From NCBI GenBank assembly GCA_036390995.1, contig DASWAT010000058.1, positions 1-31,985 on the forward strand: 31,985 nucleotides of DNA, read 5' to 3'. Position numbers and translations under genes: made by a program. The notes under the pieces were generated by a model. It was not told where the DNA came from. It was given only the letters and a program-made list of their open reading frames with translations, and ran no database searches. Position 1 is the first letter of the stretch, and every line of letters begins with the position of its first letter. Shown one piece after another: positions 7,884 to 16,079 of the stretch. This DNA is from DASQQQ01 sp036390995 (GTDB lineage Bacteria > Actinomycetota > UBA4738 > HRBIN12).

Positions 7884-9875
7884 GTGGAGCTGGCGAAGGC
7901 CGAGGGCCGCGTCGATGGGGCGGGTGAGGAAGTGGCCGGCACCCCCAGGCCCGCCCGGCCGGTCGCCTCCGTCGCCAGGCTGGGGCAAGCGGCGCTTGTG
8001 GCGGTGGTGGTTCTCCTGACCCTTCAGGTGACCAGGGTCTTCTTCGTGCTCGTCTCCGATCTTGGCGAACGGTCCGGCAAGACCTCGGACGCGCTGCTCG
8101 CGGGGGGCCTTGCCCTCGTCGTGTTCCTGGCTCCCCTGCTCTCGCCTCTCGTACGTGGAGCCATCGGGGCACGGGGGTCTCTCCTCGCCACAGCAGGGGC
8201 CCTCGTCGGCTTAAGGCTCGCCATCCAGCTCCTGCACCCGGTCACCCTGGGGCTTGCCGCCGCGGCCACCGTCGTTGCCCTGATCTCGCTCACCCTGCTG
8301 TTCGTGGCCATGCGATGGGACGGGGAGAGGACGGCAGGACTCGGGTACGTCCTCGGGACCCTTCTGGGGCTCACCCTCGATACGGCCCTGCGCGCGGGAT
8401 TCCGGAGTTGGGACTCCGCCTGGCAGGACGGGCCCGGGGCGCTCATCCTGGCCATCCTTCCCGCAGCCCTGGCATTGCTCCTGCTCTTCACCCGACCCGG
8501 GCGATCACTGCGGCCGAGGGGCGAGAGGCGAACGAAGGTCCTGCCGCTTGCGGCGCTCGGCCCCTTCCTCATGTTGCAGGTGCTGTTCCTCCAGAGCCCT
8601 GCGTTCGTGGCCTCGGCGGCCGGGGTCTCCCTCATGGTCGCGAGCTCCGTGGTCCTGGTCGGAGATGCGCTTGCCCTGGCCGCCGTCGCTGCGGTCGGCG
8701 ACATGGGTGCCAGCCGTCCCAGGCCCCTCCTGGCCGGGATGGCGACCGTCGTCATCGCGTACCTGCTCACGCGGGTCGTTGGGGGCGGCGTGGTTCCGCT
8801 GGCGCTTGTTGGCCAGGTCCTTGCGGCGCTCCTCCTGGCGACCGCGTTCATGCGCCCCTCCGTGGAGGGCAGGGCGTCGGTGTGGCGGACCTCGGCGGGA
8901 TTCGCTCTCGGAGGCGCGGCCCTGACGCTTCTGGTCTTCATCTACCAGGTGGCCTACCGCGTTCCGCTTCCGATCTCGAACGCGCTCGTGCCCCCCGCGG
9001 CCGCCCTTCTCCTGGCCCTCGGCGCGATCGGGTTCCGGTACGAGGCCATCCGACGCACGCGATTCCGAGGGCAAGCGTTCGAGGCCTTCCCGCTGGCGGT
9101 CTTCCCGCTGGTGCTTCTCCTCGTTCCGATCGGCGTGAGCCTGGCCGGCCAGGATGTCCGGACCGGGGCCGGTGACGGCCGGAGCTTCCGCCTGGTGAGC
9201 TACAACGTCCACCTGGGGGTGAACCTCGACGGACAGCTCGACCCGGAAGGGATCGCGCGGTCGATCGAGGGCGAGGACCCAGACGTCGTGGCGCTCCAGG
9301 AGGTGGGCCGGGGGTGGGTCATCGGCGGCACCATGGACCTGGCAGAGTGGCTGTCCCACCGGCTGCGGATGCCATACGTGTACGCCCCGGCCGCGGACGG
9401 CCAGTTCGGCAACCTGCTGCTCAGCCGCCTCCCGATCCTGGGATCGAAGGGCGTCTTCCTGACACGGATCGACGGAGTGCAGCAAAGGAGCTACCTCCTG
9501 GCGGAGATCGACATCGGCCATGGACGATCGGTGACCTTGATCGATGCCCACCTCGAGGGCGAGGACCTGGACCACGCGGCGCAGGTCGAGCGCCTGCTCG
9601 CTGCCTGGGGCGGCGGTTCGCACACCATCATCGCAGGGGACCTGAACATGCAGCCCGACGACCCCGACCGGACGAGATTCGACGAGGCGGGGCTGGTAAG
9701 CGCCCAGGACTCGGCAGGCCGGGGTGGGGCGAGCACGGCCGCGGAGCCCAAGTTCCCGGGCGACCGGGTGGACTGGATCTTCGGGACGGCTGATGTGTCG
9801 TTCTCGAAGTTCCACATCGGCCGCACCAGGGCATCGGACCACCTCCCGCTCGCGGTCACGGTGACGGTGCCATGA
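7884..9875 (+). CDS. Polytopic membrane protein with C-terminal EEP phosphodiesterase domain
   Basis: A 663-residue two-part protein. Residues about 35-430 are a chain of roughly ten hydrophobic helices. Residues 435-663 are an endonuclease/exonuclease/phosphatase domain with FRLVSYNVHLG (Asn441), VVALQEVG (Glu473), GNLLLSRLPI, LIDAHLEG, IIAGDLNMQPDD, DRVDWIF and SDHLPLAV (His653). All metal and catalytic positions of the family are present, so the domain should be an active Mg-dependent phosphodiesterase or phosphatase anchored at the membrane. The GTG at 7884 is preferred because gggggat lies 5-10 bases upstream; the frame extends earlier to 7743 without a ribosome site. Its stop overlaps the next start (ATGA at 9872-9875), so it is coupled to a histidine kinase and response regulator. 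That links it to signalling or to a lipid/envelope response (inference). The substrate is unknown. Confidence 0.85.
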   Translation: MELAKAEGRVDGAGEEVAGTPRPARPVASVARLGQAALVAVVVLLTLQVTRVFFVLVSDLGERSGKTSDALLAGGLALVVFLAPLLSPLVRGAIGARGSLLATAGALVGLRLAIQLLHPVTLGLAAAATVVALISLTLLFVAMRWDGERTAGLGYVLGTLLGLTLDTALRAGFRSWDSAWQDGPGALILAILPAALALLLLFTRPGRSLRPRGERRTKVLPLAALGPFLMLQVLFLQSPAFVASAAGVSLMVASSVVLVGDALALAAVAAVGDMGASRPRPLLAGMATVVIAYLLTRVVGGGVVPLALVGQVLAALLLATAFMRPSVEGRASVWRTSAGFALGGAALTLLVFIYQVAYRVPLPISNALVPPAAALLLALGAIGFRYEAIRRTRFRGQAFEAFPLAVFPLVLLLVPIGVSLAGQDVRTGAGDGRSFRLVSYNVHLGVNLDGQLDPEGIARSIEGEDPDVVALQEVGRGWVIGGTMDLAEWLSHRLRMPYVYAPAADGQFGNLLLSRLPILGSKGVFLTRIDGVQQRSYLLAEIDIGHGRSVTLIDAHLEGEDLDHAAQVERLLAAWGGGSHTIIAGDLNMQPDDPDRTRFDEAGLVSAQDSAGRGGASTAAEPKFPGDRVDWIFGTADVSFSKFHIGRTRASDHLPLAVTVTVP

Positions 9876-11167
9876 AGGCGTTGACCCGCGTCTGGGGCCT
9901 TCCTAGCATCCGGCAGGGGGGCGGCGAGCAGCAGCCGGCGGTGGAGATGGATCAGATGCCCCCGCAGGTCGAGCGGGCCCGGCGAACGTTGTGGGCGGGG
10001 CTCCTCGTGCTGCGGTGGGCGTTCCTCGCGTGGTTCGCGGCCAACGCCATCTTCTCCGAGCTGACGTTCCGCTTCGGGCCGCTCCCCTGGATCGCCCTGG
10101 CTCTGACGGGGGCCTGGACCCTGTGGCTGTCGCTCCCGCCGGAGAACCAGGAACGGCCGGAGACGCCGTGGATCGACCTGCTCGTGGGGGTCGGGCTGAT
10201 CCTCGTCTCGGGCCTGGTGGTCCCCCCCGGCGAGGTGATCGGGGACACACCATTCTTCGCGGTGTCCTACCCGGTGAGCGCGGCGCTGCTGTGGGGGGCG
10301 GCCCGGGGCCCCAGCGGCGGGATCGCGGCCGGCGCCGTGCTCTCGGTGGGCCTCGTGCTCAGCCGCCCGATCAACGACATCCCGCTCCAGGACCTGTCGC
10401 ACGGACAGATCTTCGGGCTCGTGAACGGCGTGGTGTACTACCTCGCCGCCGGTGCGGCCACCGGCGTGTTCTCGCTCCTGTTCACCCGGTGGGCCGAGCA
10501 GTTCCGCGCCCTAGCGGAGGCGGCCATCCGCGCGAGCGAGAAGGCCGCCAGGCTGGCCGCGCGCGAGGCCATGGGCCGGGCGATCCACGACTCCGTGCTG
10601 CAATCGATCGCCTTCGTCCACAAGCGGGCCCGAGAGCTGGGTACGGACCCCACGGTGCCCGGGCCCCGGGTGCTCGAGTTGGCGGACATGGCGGGGGAGC
10701 AGGAGCAGGCCCTGCGGACCCTGATCATGCGGGAGCCCGAGGAGCCTCCGGCTGGCGCAGCGTCACTGCGGGACCGTCTGGAGACCATCGTGCGATCGGT
10801 GCAGTCGCTCCCGGTCACCCTCAGCGTGGTCGGGCCCATGTGGCTGCCAGCAGCCCACGTGGAGGCGATCGCGGCCGCCGTCCAGCAGGCCCTAGACAAC
10901 GTGATCCGCCATGCGGGAGCCACCGGGGCTGCCGTGTTCGCCGACCTCGAGGACCCCTGGGTCGTCGTGTCGGTTCGGGACAACGGCACGGGGTTCGTCT
11001 ACGACGAGCGGGACCTGCTGGCCGCCGGCAAGGCCGGTCTGCTCAAGAGCATGAAGGGTAGGGTCGAGGATCTCGGCGGCCGGATGCGGGTCAAGACCGC
11101 TCCGGGGGTCGGGACGGAGGTCGAGTTTCAAGTTCCACAGGCGAGTCGAGGCGTCGGTAGGGGGTGA
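9872..11167 (+). CDS. NarL/DesK-type sensor histidine kinase
   Basis: A 431-residue membrane sensor kinase. The N-terminal half has about five to six hydrophobic helices with little extracellular loop, suggesting that a membrane signal is sensed. A cytoplasmic helix rich in Ala/Arg/Glu then leads to a HisKA_3-type dimerisation domain with the phospho-acceptor in AIHDSVLQSIA (His239). The ATPase domain follows, with an N-box-like QQALDNVIRHAG, DNGTGF and the C-terminal KGRVEDLGGRMRV. These are features of the NarX/DegS/DevS class, which pairs with LuxR-type regulators, and one is encoded directly downstream. The ATG overlaps the previous stop by four bases, and there is no strong ribosome site, which favours coupling; an in-frame ATG at 9947 is an alternative start. 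The partners in this operon are the EEP-membrane protein and the response regulator. Confidence 0.9.
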   Translation: MKALTRVWGLPSIRQGGGEQQPAVEMDQMPPQVERARRTLWAGLLVLRWAFLAWFAANAIFSELTFRFGPLPWIALALTGAWTLWLSLPPENQERPETPWIDLLVGVGLILVSGLVVPPGEVIGDTPFFAVSYPVSAALLWGAARGPSGGIAAGAVLSVGLVLSRPINDIPLQDLSHGQIFGLVNGVVYYLAAGAATGVFSLLFTRWAEQFRALAEAAIRASEKAARLAAREAMGRAIHDSVLQSIAFVHKRARELGTDPTVPGPRVLELADMAGEQEQALRTLIMREPEEPPAGAASLRDRLETIVRSVQSLPVTLSVVGPMWLPAAHVEAIAAAVQQALDNVIRHAGATGAAVFADLEDPWVVVSVRDNGTGFVYDERDLLAAGKAGLLKSMKGRVEDLGGRMRVKTAPGVGTEVEFQVPQASRGVGRG

Positions 11168-11172
11168 AACGG

Positions 11173-11880
11173 ATGGCTGAGCCGGTCGAAGGTTTGCACG
11201 GGGGCAACGAGCGGCAGGACCCCGAAACGATCCGGGTGATGGTCGTCGACGATCATCCAGTATGGCGCGACGGCCTCAAGGCCGACCTCGAGCGGTCGGG
11301 TGCGGCCACGGTGGTGAGCGAGTCCGCCGATGGCGGCGAGGCCATCGACCGGGCACGGGAGGCGATGCCCGATGTGATCCTGATGGACCTCCGCCTTCCT
11401 ATCGTTGACGGCGTGGAGGCCACCCGCAGGATCGTCGAGGAGTCGCCCCACGTGAAGGTGCTGGTGATCTCGGCCTCGGGCGAGGAGGCCGACGTCCTTG
11501 AGGCGGTGAAGGCCGGCGCGGCCGGCTACCTGCTGAAGAGCGCCCCCTCGGAGGAGATCACCGACGCCGTACGCCGGGTGCACGCCGGGGAGCCGGTGTT
11601 CACCCCATCGCTCGCCGGACTGGTACTCGCCGAGTTTCGGCGGGTGGCCGGGAAGGAGCCCACAGAGCATGCCCTCACGGCTCGGGAGAACGAGGTCCTC
11701 AAGCTCGTGGCCAAGGGCTACAGCTACCGAGAGATCGCCGAGAAGCTGTTCATCAGCGTCAAGACCGTCCAGAACCATGTCCAGAACATCCTCACCAAGC
11801 TCCATCTCCGCCGCCGCTACGAGCTGATGCGCTACGCGATCCAGAGAGGGCTCGATCGGGCTCCCGAAGCCGGGTCCTGA
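11173..11880 (+). CDS. LuxR/NarL-family response regulator
   Basis: A 235-residue two-domain response regulator. The N-terminal receiver has the acidic pair in VMVVDDHP, the phosphorylated Asp72 in PDVILMDLRLP, the conserved Ser in VLVISAS and the Lys in YLLKSAP. The C-terminal LuxR HTH reads LTARENEVLKLVAKG, then REIAEKLFIS and KTVQNHVQNI. It should be phosphorylated by the kinase encoded just upstream and then bind DNA; its targets are unknown. ATG 11173 is chosen because tagggggtg lies at a proper distance. A GTG at 11164, in frame and overlapping the kinase stop (GTGA), would add three residues but has no well-spaced ribosome site. An insertion sequence begins 14 bases after the stop. Confidence 0.92.
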   Translation: MAEPVEGLHGGNERQDPETIRVMVVDDHPVWRDGLKADLERSGAATVVSESADGGEAIDRAREAMPDVILMDLRLPIVDGVEATRRIVEESPHVKVLVISASGEEADVLEAVKAGAAGYLLKSAPSEEITDAVRRVHAGEPVFTPSLAGLVLAEFRRVAGKEPTEHALTARENEVLKLVAKGYSYREIAEKLFISVKTVQNHVQNILTKLHLRRRYELMRYAIQRGLDRAPEAGS

Positions 11881-11894
11881 GCCGTTCCCGAAGT

Positions 11895-11920
11895 CGTCGG
11901 GTACGAAGACTCGATCATGC
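11895..11920. repeat. Left terminal inverted repeat of the IS
   Basis: The sequence cgtcgggtacgaagactcga and the following six bases match the reverse complement of 13036-13061 at about 75-77 per cent of positions, including the blocks gggtac and actcga. The transposase stop codon (11915-11917) lies inside this repeat. Confidence 0.7.
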
Positions 11921-12979
11921 CGCCCTCGTGTACTCGTGGACGAGCCCACCGAGCAGATCTCGCCGTTCGATGTCGGGCACGCCGTCGGCCTCTTCGACGG
12001 GAGCGAGAATCTCGGGCACCTGCAGCTCCAGTCCTCGATGCGGGCGTCGCCGGTTGTAGTGCTGCACATAGATCCGAAGGATGCGATCGATATGCCGGGG
12101 GCCGAGGATCAGCAGCCAGTCCAGGCACTCTGCGCGAAGCGTCTCTATCCAGCGCTCGGCGAAGGCGTTCGCGTTCGGCGCCCTGATCGGCGTGGGGGTC
12201 ACCCGGATCCCTTCTGATACGAAGACATCATCGAAGGAGCGGGAGAACTTGGCGTCTCGATCGCGGATGAGCAAGCCGATCTGCGTGCCTTCCTCGACGA
12301 GGCTCATCGCAAGGTTCCTCGCCTGCTGGGTGACGAAGGAAGAGTCCGGGTTGGTCGTTGAGACCGTGACGTGCACGCGCCGTGTCCCGATCTCGATGAA
12401 GAACAGCACGTACAGGGTGCGAAGGAAAGCCGTCTCGACCGCGAAGAAGTCGCAAGCCAGGATGCCCGAGGCCTGAGCCTTCAGGAACTGGCGCCACGTC
12501 GGGCCCCGGCGGGGGGCCGGACCGACGCCGGAGCGGCGAAGAAGCATCGCGACGCTCGTCGCGGACACCCGGATCCCCAGCCTTCCCAGCTCGCCTTTGA
12601 TCCTCATGTATCCCCACCGGGGGTTCTCTCTTGCCATCTGAAGGATCAGCTTGCAGACCTCCGGATCGATTGCGGGGCGCCCGGGCCGGCGATGCGGCCT
12701 CGTCCACTTTCGCGCGACGAGTGACCGGTGCCAGCGCAGAAGCGTCTCGGGACGAACGAGGAACGCACCCCAGCGCTCTTTGGGAAGGATCCTGCTTGCT
12801 GCAGCGAGCAGCGCGCGGTCCCCGTGCCGGTAGACCGGGCGCTTGAGCTGCCCGCGTAGGACCTGGAGCTGGTGGCGAAGGACAAGGATCTCAATCTGTG
12901 CGGCATCGTCGGAGCGATGTTTCGGCGGGGCAAGGGTGAGGAGCCGACGAAGCACCATATAGAGGAGTGAAGCAAGCAT
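11915..12979 (-). CDS. IS transposase with rve integrase core
   Basis: A 354-residue transposase counted from the ATG at 12979. An N-terminal helical region contains AAQIEILVLRHQLQVLRGQL. A helix-turn-helix region follows the basic HRRPGRPAID and includes NPRWGYMRIKGELGRLG. The DDE catalytic core has ILACDFF (Asp177), LLIRDRDAKF (Asp240) and NAFAERWIETLR (Glu275); a 34-residue gap between the second Asp and the Glu matches the DD35E-like integrases of the IS3/IS481 type. The C-terminal YNRRRPHRGL is also characteristic. No frameshift or internal stop is seen, so it may be active. The frame is open upstream to a GTG at 13060 (381 residues), but that would start inside the right terminal repeat; neither start has a clear ribosome site. 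The stop lies within the left terminal repeat. Confidence 0.9.
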   Translation of the reverse strand: MLASLLYMVLRRLLTLAPPKHRSDDAAQIEILVLRHQLQVLRGQLKRPVYRHGDRALLAAASRILPKERWGAFLVRPETLLRWHRSLVARKWTRPHRRPGRPAIDPEVCKLILQMARENPRWGYMRIKGELGRLGIRVSATSVAMLLRRSGVGPAPRRGPTWRQFLKAQASGILACDFFAVETAFLRTLYVLFFIEIGTRRVHVTVSTTNPDSSFVTQQARNLAMSLVEEGTQIGLLIRDRDAKFSRSFDDVFVSEGIRVTPTPIRAPNANAFAERWIETLRAECLDWLLILGPRHIDRILRIYVQHYNRRRPHRGLELQVPEILAPVEEADGVPDIERRDLLGGLVHEYTRAA

Positions 12980-13035
12980 GGCGGCGATACTGTCATGCCG
13001 GGCGATGGTCAACCACCGACCACTCCGGCGGAGCT

Positions 13036-13061
13036 GCCTGCTCGAGTTCTTGTACCCCACG
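13036..13061. repeat. Right terminal inverted repeat of the IS
   Basis: Its reverse complement begins cgtggggtacaagaactcga and matches the left repeat at 11895-11920. It lies upstream of the transposase start at 12979. Confidence 0.7.
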
Positions 13062-13062
13062 G

Positions 13063-13285
13063 GTTGGCGCGGCGGCGGTCGTCGTCGAAGGCCGTTACTC
13101 GGCGCTGTTCAGCCTCGAGCACGTTCCCGCCGCATTCATCGCTGATGGGGCTGGCTCGCCTACAGGTGCGCTACCCCGAGATCCCGGTCGTCTTCGCAGA
13201 CTCGAGGAAGTTCGCAGAGGAATGGACCTATCGATTCCTCGCTGCGGCCCTCGCTGATTCCATGGGCTCGGACGTCGCCAGGTGA
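13063..13285 (+). pseudogene. ERCC4-like nuclease-domain remnant, 5'-truncated and frameshifted
   Basis: Two plus-strand frames together spell the C-terminal part of an actinobacterial ERCC4-domain protein. Frame one (from 13063) reads AAAVVVEGRYSALFSLEHV and then PAAFIADG. From about 13148 the reading continues one base out of register as LARLQVRYPEIPVVFADSR, then KFAEEWTYRFLAAALADS, to a TGA at 13283-13285. Removing one G from the run gggg at about 13146-13149 restores a continuous frame, which indicates a one-base insertion. The 5' part, including the rest of the nuclease domain and any start, is missing exactly where the IS ends. In intact relatives this domain usually follows a small DNA-binding N-terminal region. 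The gene is dead here unless the frameshift is a sequencing error, and even then it lacks a start. Confidence 0.75.
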
Positions 13286-13605
13286 AGCGGCGGCGACTGT
13301 GCGAGGGTTTGGACCCCTTCAGGCGAACTGGTCGAGGCGAGTTGATGATCAGGATGACGCTGTGGAGTTACACCACCTTGACGGACTCGGCCCCAGCTGG
13401 CTCACCTCCACGGTTCGCGCCGGCGGAGCAGGGTATCTGGGCGACGCACCGCCGCATAGCGCGATGGGGTGCAGTCCGGAACTCTTCCGAGGAGTCGATC
13501 CTGGTCACGCGCCTTTGCTCGAGTCTTCACAGCGATCGTTGGATGAACTCGGGACGGGAACTCGAGGAGGCGGCCTCACACCGCCCCCTCGTTCCGTTGT
13601 CGACC
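13286..13605. other. Intergenic region with a possible transposon-end remnant
   Basis: No convincing gene. At 13361-13390 the sequence tgtggagttacaccaccttg followed by acggactcgg resembles the untranslated ends of IS256/mutator-type elements, where a gagttacaccac-like block precedes a gac-rich tip. No transposase is present, so this would be a scar. The terminator of the metalloprotease gene lies at 13564-13590. Confidence 0.25.
13564..13590 (-). terminator. Terminator hairpin of the metalloprotease gene
   Basis: gaggaggcgg (13564-13573) pairs with ccgccccctc (13581-13590), 9 of 10 positions, around a 7-base loop. It begins 16 bases beyond the stop of the minus-strand gene. There is no U-run. 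Confidence 0.5.
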
Positions 13606-15822
13606 CTAGCCTCCGGGTTGCAGGACGCCGTTCACGGTGAGCGTGTACGGGGCGTACTGCTGCACCTGTTCGGTGGAGTCGTGGTAGGTGACGATCGCTG
13701 CCACCACCGGCGCCTGGCTGCCGATAGCCTGGTTCAGGTTGCCTCCGGAGATCACTCCGTCGAAGTCGGGGTCGAGGTGCAGCGTCGCGATCCACGCCTT
13801 GTGGCCACCGTAGGCGATCAGCCGAACGGTGTACCCCTCGACATCGATCGGGTTGAACTCCGTCGGGGAGCTCCACCCCTCCAGCGTCGACCCGTCGGAC
13901 AGCACCGTGCCGTCGACCGCGACGTCGTCCACCCAGAAGCCACCGAAGTGGACGCTCGAGTCCGTCACCATGCGGAAGGCCAGGACGACCGTCTGGCCGG
14001 CGAAGTCAGACAGGTCGCAGCTCTCGGCCAGGAACGCGTCCGACTCGCCGTTGTAGGCGGAGCCGAGAGGCCCCTCGACCTGGTCGGAGCAGGGGATCGT
14101 CCCGTAGGACTCCCCGCCGTCGGTCGAGACCTGGACGTAACCGTAGTCGAACCCTTCCTCAAGGCTCCAGTCCGCGTCGAACGTGAGCTGGGGCGAGCCT
14201 GCCGGCACGTCGACCTCGCGCACGATCGACCGGTCAAGGTTGTCTCCCGTCCCCGCGTACAGCGCCGCGTCTCCAGGCTGGTCGGCCGGATTCGGATCGA
14301 CCGTCCATTCCAGGGGGAGCGGCGGCAGCTCGCTCACGCCGTCGAACGTGATCGTGTGCACGGACTTCGCATCGAGGTACCCGGAGCCGTCGCGCACCCT
14401 GACGAAGTCCGATCCATTCGGCGGTGCGCCTGGCGAGCTGTACGTCTGGTCGGTGTCCCAGTTAATCGTGGCATCGAGCGTGGAGACCCGGAAGTCGGCA
14501 GCCTTGCCTCCCTTCAGGTTCGCCCCATCGTCCAGGACGCCGTCCAGCGCCGCCATCGCGGCCCACTCGTCGACCAGCTCGTCGATCGTGAGGTCGCTGC
14601 CGGCCGCGGACAAGAGCCCCTGCAGACTCTCGAACCCGTGCAGGTCATCACGGTGCAGATCGCCCATGAACTCGGGTCCGAACCGGTCGGCCAACAGGAG
14701 CATCATCGAGTACGCCGCACCGTAGTCGCAGAGGATCTCCGACTCGAAGTCCGTCTGGTCACCCCACAGGTTCAGCGAGTTCTCGGGACCTCCCGGTCTC
14801 GGGATCGGGTTGAACTCGGTCTGTACCCCGAGGTACCCGAGGAAGCACTGGATGTGGCTGTCGTACCCAAGCTGGTCGATCGGGATCGTGGGGTCGACGT
14901 AGCCCGTGAGGGTCTGCGCCCAGTCGGACAGCCCTTCGTTGATCCAGATCGTCTCACCGGGGTCCTCGTAGTACTCGAGCAGGTGCTGATACTCGTGCGC
15001 GAACACGCCCTCGTACAGGAACGGCCGCGCCGGCGCGCTCGTGCACGGGTCGGTCGACGGCTCATGCGGCGGGTTCGCGCCCGTGCGGTGGAGCCAGTCG
15101 AACGCGTCGATCGTCATCGCGTTGCGGTTCAGGAGCTCGTTGTATTGCGAGGAGAAGAACCCGGCGATGTAGGACAGCGTGTGTTGGTTGTCGGTGTCGT
15201 AGAAGTTGTCGTCGCGCACGTTGTCGACGAGCACGGCGATATCGTCCCCGTCGCCCTGGTAGTAGTCCGGTGGTAGATCCAAGATCTCCGCGAGCAGCGA
15301 GTTAGTTCCGTCTCGGTCTGGTGGGACGCTGAACGTGGCCGACTCCTTGGGGTAGATGTTGGAGTCGAACTGGTCGATCAGGTAGTTAACCTGGTCGTCA
15401 GTGATCTCGGTTCGCACCCCGTTACGACAGTCACCGTACGGAAAGTCCGTGCCCTCCGAGACCTCGTCGGCGTCGCTCGCGACCCACACCTCGATGTGGT
15501 CCCCGATGCCCCGTAGCGTATACAGCTTCACGTACAGCAACTGGTTGGTGTTGTCGAGGGCCAGCCAATACTTTTGGTCGCCGACCGAGGACGCCAGCTG
15601 AGCGGTGGCTCTCGCGATCGGCGATGCCGTCATCGAAGCAACCGCCTGCCTCGCCTGGTGGAGGGCGAGGCGCTTGCCCTTCATGTCCGGCGGCGTCTGC
15701 TTCACCTGGACGTCGGCCGTTCGCCTGGCGCCGGATCCTTGCAGGGCCTGGGCCCCCGTCGCGGTGACGAGACCGGCACCCAGCAGGATCGCCACTGAAA
15801 GGCCGAGCCATCGTCGGCGCAT
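13606..15822 (-). CDS. Secreted zinc metalloprotease with immune-inhibitor-A-like C-terminus
   Basis: A 738-residue exported protein. The ATG at 15822 follows ggagaggggg at good spacing. The first residues (MRRRWLGLSVAILLGAGLV, then TATGAQA) form a typical signal peptide. The catalytic region contains FAHEYQHLLEYY (His276, Glu277, His280), then IWINEGLSDWAQ (Glu296). This HExxH with a downstream Glu 15 residues later fits a gluzincin-like zinc site. The C-terminal third resembles the carbohydrate-binding/MAM-like part of immune inhibitor A (M6-like) proteases: YVQVSTDGGESYGTIP, a Cys pair, VVLAFRMVTDSS and GFWVDDVAVDG. The protein is Asp-rich, as expected for a calcium-stabilised extracellular enzyme. 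It probably degrades external proteins. It has its own promoter (15903-15932) and terminator (13564-13590), is transcribed against its neighbours and lies between an IS scar and tRNA scars, which suggests accessory cargo. Confidence 0.85.
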   Translation of the reverse strand: MRRRWLGLSVAILLGAGLVTATGAQALQGSGARRTADVQVKQTPPDMKGKRLALHQARQAVASMTASPIARATAQLASSVGDQKYWLALDNTNQLLYVKLYTLRGIGDHIEVWVASDADEVSEGTDFPYGDCRNGVRTEITDDQVNYLIDQFDSNIYPKESATFSVPPDRDGTNSLLAEILDLPPDYYQGDGDDIAVLVDNVRDDNFYDTDNQHTLSYIAGFFSSQYNELLNRNAMTIDAFDWLHRTGANPPHEPSTDPCTSAPARPFLYEGVFAHEYQHLLEYYEDPGETIWINEGLSDWAQTLTGYVDPTIPIDQLGYDSHIQCFLGYLGVQTEFNPIPRPGGPENSLNLWGDQTDFESEILCDYGAAYSMMLLLADRFGPEFMGDLHRDDLHGFESLQGLLSAAGSDLTIDELVDEWAAMAALDGVLDDGANLKGGKAADFRVSTLDATINWDTDQTYSSPGAPPNGSDFVRVRDGSGYLDAKSVHTITFDGVSELPPLPLEWTVDPNPADQPGDAALYAGTGDNLDRSIVREVDVPAGSPQLTFDADWSLEEGFDYGYVQVSTDGGESYGTIPCSDQVEGPLGSAYNGESDAFLAESCDLSDFAGQTVVLAFRMVTDSSVHFGGFWVDDVAVDGTVLSDGSTLEGWSSPTEFNPIDVEGYTVRLIAYGGHKAWIATLHLDPDFDGVISGGNLNQAIGSQAPVVAAIVTYHDSTEQVQQYAPYTLTVNGVLQPGG

Positions 15823-15902
15823 GTGTTCCCCCTCTCCATCGCGCCCCCGCCCGCTCGGGGTCGCCGGGCTCCTGCGGGGGACAGGCCAACACCGACGATC
15901 GG

Positions 15903-15932
15903 AGCCTAGGAGCGTGTTGCTCGCCTGGTCAA
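15903..15932 (-). promoter_or_regulatory. Promoter of the metalloprotease gene
   Basis: On the minus strand TTGACC (15932-15927) is followed after 18 bases by TAGGCT (15908-15903), a good match to the housekeeping -35/-10 pattern. The start site would be near 15897, giving a leader of about 75 bases that contains the strong ribosome site. Confidence 0.5.
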
Positions 15933-16079
15933 ATCGAGATGGCGGAGGCTCGTAGGCAGAGGTCGCCCTGAGCATCGATCCGCCGATCGGACAGCTCCCT
16001 GCATGCCGCGTCTTCCGCCTCGCTGGACAGATGGCTGCCCGCTTAGCCACAACAGCCGGATCGCCGCCTTCATGTGCCG

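Larger units (their letters stand above)
11895..13061 (-). mobile_element. Insertion sequence (DDE transposase, about 1.17 kb)
   Basis: A complete-looking insertion sequence. One transposase gene on the minus strand is bracketed by imperfect terminal inverted repeats of about 26 bases (11895-11920 and 13036-13061; about 20 identical positions in 27 aligned). The outer limits could lie a few bases further out, because scattered identities continue. No clear target duplication can be read in the flanks. The element lies 14 bases after the response-regulator stop and directly abuts an ERCC4-domain gene remnant, so its arrival or a later deletion probably removed the 5' part of that gene. The domain plan places it in the IS3/IS481-like rve-integrase supergroup; the exact family is not determined. 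Confidence 0.75.

Noticed and set aside
12980..13060. 27-residue N-terminal extension of the transposase from GTG 13060
   Set aside because: It would start inside the right terminal repeat and has no ribosome site; ATG 12979 gives a normal N-terminus.
13282..15276. Long plus-strand open frame (664 codons) opposite the metalloprotease
   Set aside because: It is the antisense shadow of a high-GC gene. The composition is Val/Arg-rich without any domain, while the minus strand has a signal peptide, promoter, ribosome site and protease motif.
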